Assembly: GCA_016720775.1 (NCBI GenBank) | Contig: JADKJX010000002.1 | Location: 1-25,376 of the forward strand | Source of the DNA: Chitinophagaceae bacterium | GTDB taxonomy: Bacteria > Bacteroidota > Bacteroidia > Chitinophagales > Chitinophagaceae | Length of the DNA stretch: 25,376 nt | Direction: 5' to 3' | Shown: in pieces, positions 19,238 to 25,376 of the stretch | How positions within the stretch are numbered: position 1 is the stretch's first letter | Layout: each line of letters begins with the position of its first letter | Program-made: the position numbers and the translations under genes | Notes under the pieces: generated by a model | What the model saw: only the letters and a program-made list of their open reading frames with translations | Database searches by the model: none | Told to the model about the DNA's origin: nothing

Positions 19238-22200
19238 ATGCAAAAGATTTTTCTCTTTTTATTGGCCGTTTTCATGCTGCATCTTGCAAATGCACAATAT
19301 GAAGAGAAGAATTTTGTCCGCTACACTGTTAAAGATGGATTAAGTGATAACTACATCACCTGCCTGCAACAGGACGACCGGGGTTATATATGGGCCGGTA
19401 CCGATGTTGGGTTGAACCGTTTTGATGGCAACTCTTTTAAAAAATTTTACCAGGGTACCGCCGCCCTGCCTTTATTATCCGGGGCTATTTCTAACCTGAA
19501 ATTATTTGGCCGGCACCACTTGGGCATACTCAGCAAAGGGGGGTTTCAATTACTTACTACCAAAGATTTTTCCCTGCTCAATTATTTTATTCCCGACAGT
19601 ACTGCGTTCTCAACACAGCTAAATATTCCCTGGGATGCAGTTCAATTATCGGATCAATCATTTGCACTTACTACCACTTCAGGATTTTATGTTTTTAATA
19701 AACCCGGTGAAATTATTTTCCGGCACGATGCATACAACCTGAAAGACGTGGGTAAAAAGAGAATACTTTACGGCCGGGAGATATTTTCCATTAACGATAA
19801 AGAATATCTTGTTTATACGGAAGAAACCGGCCTCGCTTATTATAATAAGGAAAAAACAGGTTCCGGGTCATTGATAAAAGTGAAAATGAATGGAAATCAT
19901 TTTTGCATCCTGTAAGCACTGAAGGCGACCATTTAGTTACAAAATATCAAGTAAGCAGCCATGAATTTATATTTACTTTTCATCTCAAAGACAGCATCAC
20001 TTTCTACGACCATAAGTTGAAAAGAGTTGTCACATCTCCCCTCCCCTTCCATTCATTTGTTGAGCTTAGCTGGGAAAGTAAGATTGAGGCCTTCAATGAT
20101 TCCACCTTTTTTATTAATGGCGGCTCGTACGGATTTTATATACTGCACCTCAACAGGCAAACCGGCATTATTACCTGTGATGGGAAAAAAGAACTTTCGT
20201 CGTACAAAATTACCCGCCTGTTTGTTGATAGAGATAAAAGATTATGGGTTTGCAGCAGCGAAGGGCTGTTACAACAGAAACTGAATCCGTCCTTTATCAG
20301 TTCTTATCATTTTCCTCCTGCACCAGGTGATGCCCTCACAGGCGGTTTCAGGTGTGCTTACCGGTATAAAAGCAAATTATATGCTGGCAGGTATTCATTA
20401 AATAAAGGACTGGTGATACTGAACCCGGAAACAATGCAGCCGGAAAAACAAATAGATCTCTACGGAGGTAATAACGGGTGGAACGAAGTTATGACCATGG
20501 AAATGTATCATGCAGATACCTTATGGCTCGGAACGAATGCAGGCCTTTTGTGGTTTGATACAAAAACAAACCATTATGGTAAAGTGTTTGATGAAAAAAA
20601 ATATCCCTGGGCCGCTGGCATGTCGGTAATACTGGCCCCGGTGAATAAAGATGGATATGCCTGGATGTGCAGTTACCTCGAAGGCCTGGTGGTACGTTAT
20701 CATATTGCTTCAAGAACCTTCGTCCCTTTTAGTTCAGCCACAAAACCTGCCCTGCCATTTGACAGGGTAAAAAATATAGCTTACGACTCGTATGGGGATG
20801 TGTGGATCGGCGGACATTCCCTGGCCCGGTGGAACAGCCAAATGCAATTATTTGACACATTGATCAATGTTTACGGCGGCATAAATAAGTTTAATGATGA
20901 TATACTTACGCTGAGTACAGATGATAATGGGTCGCTATGGCTGCACAACGCCTATAATGGCCTGCTGGAGTACCGGATAAAAGAAAAAAAGTTTGTGGCG
21001 TATACCATGAAGGACGGGTTGCCTTCTGATGTACTGGAAAGTTTCAGCCCGGTCATTAACAATGATCTCTGGATTGGCAGTAACAGCCACCTGTCGAAGT
21101 TTGAAATACAGAATAAAAAATTCGTTGTGTATGATCAGCAAGACGGGTTACCGGAACATAAACCGACGGGGCGCAGGATGTATTTTGACAGCGACAATAA
21201 TCTTTTATACCTGTTTGCCGGCGAATACATAGCAAAAATTCCAACAGGCCAAACCAACAATTCCGGTAACAGCAGCGATCTGCTGCTGGAGGACCTGGTA
21301 ATAAATAACAAGAAAATTTCTTTTCAACCCGGTAATGAGATACGCCTGAAGTATAATGAAAACAACCTGTTGATTAATTATACCATCATTGATTTTGAAA
21401 AAAGCAATTACCAGTTTGCTTATAAAATAAATAATGCCGAAACCTGGAACCTACTTGGCCCGCAACGGAACCTTAACCTGAATAACCTGCAACCCGGAAA
21501 ATATTCCGTTCAGATAAAAGCCACCGGCAAATCGGGAGTCGAAAAAATAAAAGAGTTTACGGTTACCATTCAGCCCCCATTCTGGAAAACCACCTGGTTC
21601 CTGGTTACCATCGGTCTTTTACTGGCAGGATTACTTTATTACTTATACAGGAGGAGGATAAAACAGGTAAGGCAGAAAGCCAATGTAGATAAACTGCTGG
21701 CGCAAACGGAAATGAAAGCCCTGCATGCCCAGATGAACCCGCATTTTATTTTTAACAGCCTCAACAGTATCCGGGAAATGATATTGAGCAATGAGAATAA
21801 AGAAGCTTCGCACTACCTCGGCAAATTTGCTCAACTGATAAGAATAACGCTCGACCAGTCAGAGCAATCATTCATTTCACTCCGCAATACACTTGACTAC
21901 CGCAGCGGTATATTGAAATGGAAAATAAGGAACAGTCATTTTACGTACAGCATAAATATTGATAAGGCATTAGACATGGATGAAACGGTGTTGCCGCCCA
22001 TGCTTATACAGCCTTTTATTGAAAATGCCATCTGGCATGGCGTATCGGGTAACAAAAAAAAGATCAATGTAAATATTGATTTTAAAAAAGAGAACAACAA
22101 CCTTGTTTGTATAATTAATGACGATGGGGTAGGCATTGATTATTCCCGGAAGAACAGGGAAGAAAAGGATTATTTGCATAATTCTGTCGGGATACGTAAT

Positions 22201-22344
22201 ATTAAGAACCGCATTGCTTTGTTAAATGAAAAATATAACCTGCAGAGCAGTATTACCATAACTGATAAAAAAAATATCCCGGGCGCTGCTGAAACCGGCA
22301 CATTGGTTACCTTACATTTACCACTGGAGATAAACGGAGAATGA
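19238..22344 (+). CDS. LytS-type sensor histidine kinase with periplasmic propeller and Y_Y_Y domain
   Basis: A one-component-like inner-membrane sensor kinase, about 1035 residues. Signal peptide MQKIFLFLLAVFMLHLANA is followed by propeller repeats (DGLSDNYITCLQQDDRGYIW, LWLGTNAGLLWFD, DGLPSDVLESF, DLWIGSNSHLSKFE) and a Y_Y_Y-like domain (about residues 700-780). One membrane helix, TWFLVTIGLLLAGLLYYLY, lies near 785-805. The cytoplasmic His_kinase domain has MKALHAQMNPHFIFNSLNSI (phosphoacceptor His near residue 836), then the ATPase: PPMLIQPFIENAIWHG, DDGVGID and SVGIRNIKNRI. One T is missing in the run near 19905, splitting the frame. A double break at 21900-21925 masks a YIEME motif. Its TGA overlaps the regulator ATG. 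The signal is unknown. Confidence 0.94.
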
Positions 22345-23109
22345 ATAAAATAAGAACAATACTTGTTGATGATGAGCCCCGGGGACTTACTTCCCTCCAA
22401 AAATTATTACAAATGAATTGTGAGGAGGTTGAGGTGATCAGTTGCTGTGGCAGCGCCATGGAAGCAAATGAGAAAATTGCCCAATTACATCCGCAATTGG
22501 TTTTCTTAGACATTGCCATGCCTGAAACAAACGGGCTTGAGTTACTGCGAAATCTTCCCACAATTAATTTTGAGATCATCTTTGTAACAGCACATAATAA
22601 TTTTATGACGCAGGCATTTTCATTTCAGCGCCGTAGATTATTTACTTAAACCTGTTGATGATGAACTGCTGTCAGCAGCAGTAAAAAGAACCGGAAAAAA
22701 GATCGAAGAAAAAAACGGCGGGCAACATATAGAAACATTCCTGCACAACATCAGGCACGGAAGAGGATCGCAAAAAATGAAACTCTGTATTCCTTCACTC
22801 AAAGGTTTCCAGGTAGTGGAGATACAGGAGATCATTTATTGCGAAGCCAGCAGTAATTATACAAACTTTCATTTTACCAACCGGCCCGTCATTTGTGCAT
22901 CAAAACCTATTCATGAATATGAAGAGTTGCTGCAGGACTGCAATTTTATCCGCACCCATAAATCATTCCTCGTGAACCTGGAGCATATAAAAGAATATAT
23001 CCGTGGCGAGGGGGGAACGGTCATTCTTTCCAACAACCATGAAGTTGAAGTGTCGAGAAGAAAAAAAGATATGTTGATGACAAGGATGAAGGAGTACTAT
23101 AAGTTTTAA
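22341..23109 (+). CDS. LytTR-family response regulator (one-base insertion)
   Basis: The partner of the upstream kinase, sharing ATGA with it. The receiver domain reads MNKIRTILVDDEPRGLTSLQ, with phosphoacceptor Asp57 in LVFLDIAMPETNG, the switch Thr in IIFVTAHNN (residue 83) and, after a frame break, HFSAVDYLLKPVDDELL with the conserved Lys. The break is one extra T in TTTT near 22616-22619. The C-terminal LytTR DNA-binding domain (22777-23109) shows QEIIYCEASSNYTNFHF, EYEELLQDCNFIRTHKSFLV, NLEHIKEYIRGEGGTVILSN and VEVSRRKKDMLM. About 256 residues. Targets are unknown; the divergent fibre operon is a candidate by position. Confidence 0.95.
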
Positions 23110-23501
23110 TAGCCTTTGATAGAATACTTTTAGTTATAGCTTTATTCTTTGCAATTAAATATGATAACGATGCTAAGAAAAGCGATCGTAAAAAGAGCAT
23201 TATAGTATGAGAATCCTTTTAATGGAGTTTTACAGTATCGGAATTTAAAAATTGGTTAATTAATAAAACTTCAATACCCCCATACATTCAGAAGATTATA
23301 TGAAGCATCTTATCAGGTTAAATACGCATACTGTACGTAGCTTTTTTGCGTCCCATCTTTCATCAGAAATACGCCTTTCATTTGATAGCATTATTTGTAA
23401 TCGTTTTTTATATATTATATTTGCAAATAGCCCATAAAACCAAAAATAGGGCGCATGGTAGTCGCTTTTCTCTGCAAAGGCATTAAGATTAAGTCAAATT
23501 T
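23110..23501. other. AT-rich intergenic region with no convincing gene
   Basis: 392 bases between the regulator and the methyltransferase. Only tiny ORFs occur, including one of 14 codons (MRILLMEFYSIGI) at about 23206-23250 that could be the remnant of a longer gene. Besides the promoter match at 23394, a weaker TTTG-N18-TAGCTTTA lies at 23115-23144. No tRNA, terminator or repeat was seen. Confidence 0.6.
23394..23423 (+). promoter_or_regulatory. Bacteroidetes-type promoter upstream of the methyltransferase gene
   Basis: TTTG at 23394-23397, an 18-base AT-rich spacer, and TATATTTG at 23416-23423 match the phylum's -33 TTTG and -7 TAnnTTTG elements exactly. The spacer is at the short end of the usual 19-21. 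The -7 element ends 78 bases before the proposed ATG at 23502. Confidence 0.55.
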
Positions 23502-24300
23502 ATGAACCAAAAAAAATTATTGGAAAGACAGAAAAGCGAAATCTAACTTTTTATCGGGTTATAAAAGAAAATTATTGAACTCTCGCTTTGTAAATATATT
23601 TTATCCCTTTGTTTCAGTTAGACTGGGAGATGAAAAATTTATAAAAGAAGCCTTGTCTGGCCTCACTCGAAACACTATTTTGGATATTGCATGCGGGGCT
23701 GGAAAAGATATATTGGTGTTAAACTCCAAAAACTGTGTTGGTATAGATATTGAAGGCTATCCCAAAGAAGAAGTTTACAAAAGAGGATATAAAGCCGCAT
23801 TGGTTTACTCCGGGCCCGATTATTATTTTAAATTGGATGAACCAATTGATATTGTTTCCTGCATAAATTTAAATGCCCATATTCCTTTTGAATCATTAGA
23901 AAAAATATTAAATCAAGCATTTAAACAATGCAGCAAAAATGCTCATATCCTGTTAATAAATGAATACTATGGGGGTTACACCTATGAAAAGCATTTTAAG
24001 AATGACGAAAAAGAAAATGCCCTGATAAACAAAATGGAACATTTTTATTTTGAAAGCGAAGATAGCTTTTTAAATAAATTCGGCCTGGCTTTCCCTGATT
24101 TAAAAATGACCAATAGGAAACCACTTACAACAATGGTTTCTTCCATCCAATACAAATATTATTTTTTCAAAGACTTAAAACCCTACCTTTTATTTTACAT
24201 TGCAGATTTTTTTATACGTCTAATTAATTTTATTATTTTAAAAAAAGAAAAGAAAAACCAAACTGCTTTTCTAATAGGTTATGTTTTTAAAATTAATTAA
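23502..24300 (+). CDS. Class I SAM-dependent methyltransferase-like protein
   Basis: The Rossmann methyltransferase motif I is clear in TILDIACGAGKDILVL, followed by an acidic strand-2 end in CVGIDIEGYPKEE and a post-motif DIVSCINLNAHIPFESLEKI with HILLINEYYGGYTYEKHF. The C-terminus is aromatic and hydrophobic (LKPYLLFYIADFFIRLINFI), suggesting membrane contact, and ends NQTAFLIGYVFKIN. In frame as given, the ORF begins at TTG 23575. I prefer ATG 23502, which gives MNQKKNYWKDRKAKSNFL if one A is restored to the eight-A run near 23507-23514. About 265 residues. The gene is visibly richer in A+T than its neighbours and may be acquired. The substrate is unknown. Confidence 0.75.
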
Positions 24301-24327
24301 TGCTGCAAATAATTCCTTTCTATAAGA

Positions 24328-24360
24328 TAAAAAAAGCGGCAGTCTTTCTCAACTCCCGCT
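24328..24360 (-). terminator. Rho-independent terminator after tig
   Basis: On the minus strand, AGCGG pairs with CCGCT, followed after a G-G mismatch by AGT with ACT, closing an 8-base loop, and then a run of seven T. It lies 24 bases beyond the tig stop and also in the convergent gap with the methyltransferase gene. Confidence 0.65.
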
Positions 24361-24383
24361 CTTAAAAAAATACAACAGCCTGT

Positions 24384-25376
24384 TTAATGTTGATGATTGT
24401 GCATCATGCCGGTCAGTTCTTGCGGCGTCACTATTTTTCCTTGGCCTTTACCTGTCCTTCCAGCCAGGTGAATAATTTATCGGTGATCAGGCGGCGGTAG
24501 CTGGCATCAACCTGCTTCTCGTCTTTCATCATACGGTCAATATAACTTTCTATCCAGCTGGTATCATCGCCCAGGTTCATGGTACCGAAGTAACGCATGA
24601 TCTCTATCTTCATATAGTCACGCAATTCTTCATTACTTACTTCCAGTTTTTGTTCATGAACCAGTTTATCGCTGATCAATGTCCATTTTAACTGGTTGCT
24701 GAAGCCCGGAAACTCAGTCTCAGCCTGCTCTGCAGTCTTTTCTTTTTCGCCGCTTGTTTGCAGCCAGCGTTTTTAAAAACTCTGCAGGGAAATTCCATCT
24801 TGGTCTCGTCAACTGAGGTAATGATAGATCTGGTCCTGCAACTGGTTTTACTGCGCCAGCCAGTATGCTTCGATCTCTTCTTTTATGGACGCCTTCAGTG
24901 TTCTTCCGTTGTTTATTTCTTGTAGCCGGGTCGATCCTTTAAGAGCTCTTCCCATTCCGGTTCGTTTTCTACCAACCCAACTTTAACCTACTCACGAGTG
25001 AAATATTTTTACAACCTCTTCTCGTGTTTATCAAAACCAAGGTCCTGTAAAAACATAGCCAGTTTATCTTCTTCAAATGCCTTACTTGCAACTGTTGCAG
25101 TAACCATCAGACCAATTCTTACCGCAGAATTTCTTCTGTTACCGCAGCGGTAAAATATTTCAGTATCACGAATTTTCTTTTGATAGCCCCTTCATACATT
25201 ACCTATCCTTATCTGTACTTCGGTAAAAAGCGGGTTAACTCATTCTCATCGTTGGTAACCGTTTCCGGTACGGTTCTGCGTATTTTCCTGCGCTTTATCT
25301 GCATGCGGCTGATCTCTTCATCCTCCAAGCTGAAGCCGGTGGCATCTACTTTATGCATGGTCAGTTTCGCTTTTGC
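24384..25376 (-). CDS. tig: Trigger factor, C-terminal two-thirds (5' end outside window, frameshifted)
   Basis: Trigger factor is the ribosome-bound chaperone; the N-terminal ribosome-binding part lies beyond the right edge. Readable blocks across frames are KLTMHKVDAT, DEEISRMQIKRR and VPETVTNDENEL (25370-25230), AFEEDKLAMFLQDLGFDKH (near 25070), VGLVENEPEWEELLK, IKEEIEAYW, LQDQIYHYL, ETKMEFPAEFLK, then SGEKEKTAEQAETEFPGFSN and QLKWTLISDKLVHEQKLEVS. The in-frame C-terminus includes IEIMRYFGTMNLGDDTSWIE and SYRRLITDKLFTWLEGQVKA. One A missing from a run near 24433 hides the true end, IVTPQELTGMMHNHQH, with a stop at 24384. Damage is as heavy as in the left part of the window. Confidence 0.9.

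Noticed and set aside
1..25376. tRNA, rRNA, insertion sequence or integron site
   Set aside because: No cloverleaf, rRNA motif, transposase motif or terminal inverted repeat pair was recognised by eye on either strand.

Overview
The window looks like a chromosomal piece of a Bacteroidota bacterium, most likely a member of the Chitinophagaceae or a near relative. The pointers are gldD and gldE next to ssb and mutY, a Bacteroidetes-type long ispG, batB/batC-like genes, a LytS-type sensor kinase with a periplasmic propeller and Y_Y_Y region paired with a LytTR regulator, and little use of Shine-Dalgarno sequences. Most genes can only be read by changing frame. Universally conserved proteins (NadB, IspG, SSB, MutY, RNase G, trigger factor) are each split by many small indels, often in homopolymers, and a few substitutions. 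I read this as consensus error rather than decay. Gene spans below are therefore reconstructions across frames.

Region 1 (1-11586, all minus strand, transcribed right to left) is a long co-directional series: mutY, ssb, gldE, gldD, a DUF3109 cysteine-cluster protein, a class D beta-lactamase, batB-like, batC-like, ispG, nadB and an lpxL-like acyltransferase that runs off the left edge. Gaps are short and one junction overlaps (ATGA). Themes are DNA repair and replication, gliding motility and secretion, envelope stress, isoprenoid and NAD precursors, and lipid A.

Region 2 (11802-14846, plus strand) diverges from mutY: an HU-family protein, a membrane-anchored TPR protein, a 29-residue very basic protein and RNase G/E.

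Region 3 (14954-19056, minus strand) is a tight three-gene operon of secreted proteins sharing an N-terminal 'SQNVGIGT' module but with different C-termini: an S74 self-processing chaperone domain, a beta-rich tail-fibre-like region, and a seven-repeat beta-propeller. Diverging from it are a 1035-residue sensor kinase and a LytTR response regulator (19238-23109, plus), overlapping by ATGA. The surface operon and the signalling pair are the least conventional part of the window. A functional link is inferred from position only.

Region 4 (23110-25376) holds an AT-rich spacer with a good Bacteroidetes-type promoter match, an AT-rich class I methyltransferase gene (plus), a terminator, and the 3' part of tig (trigger factor, minus) entering from the right edge. 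No rRNA, tRNA, CRISPR array or insertion sequence was recognised.
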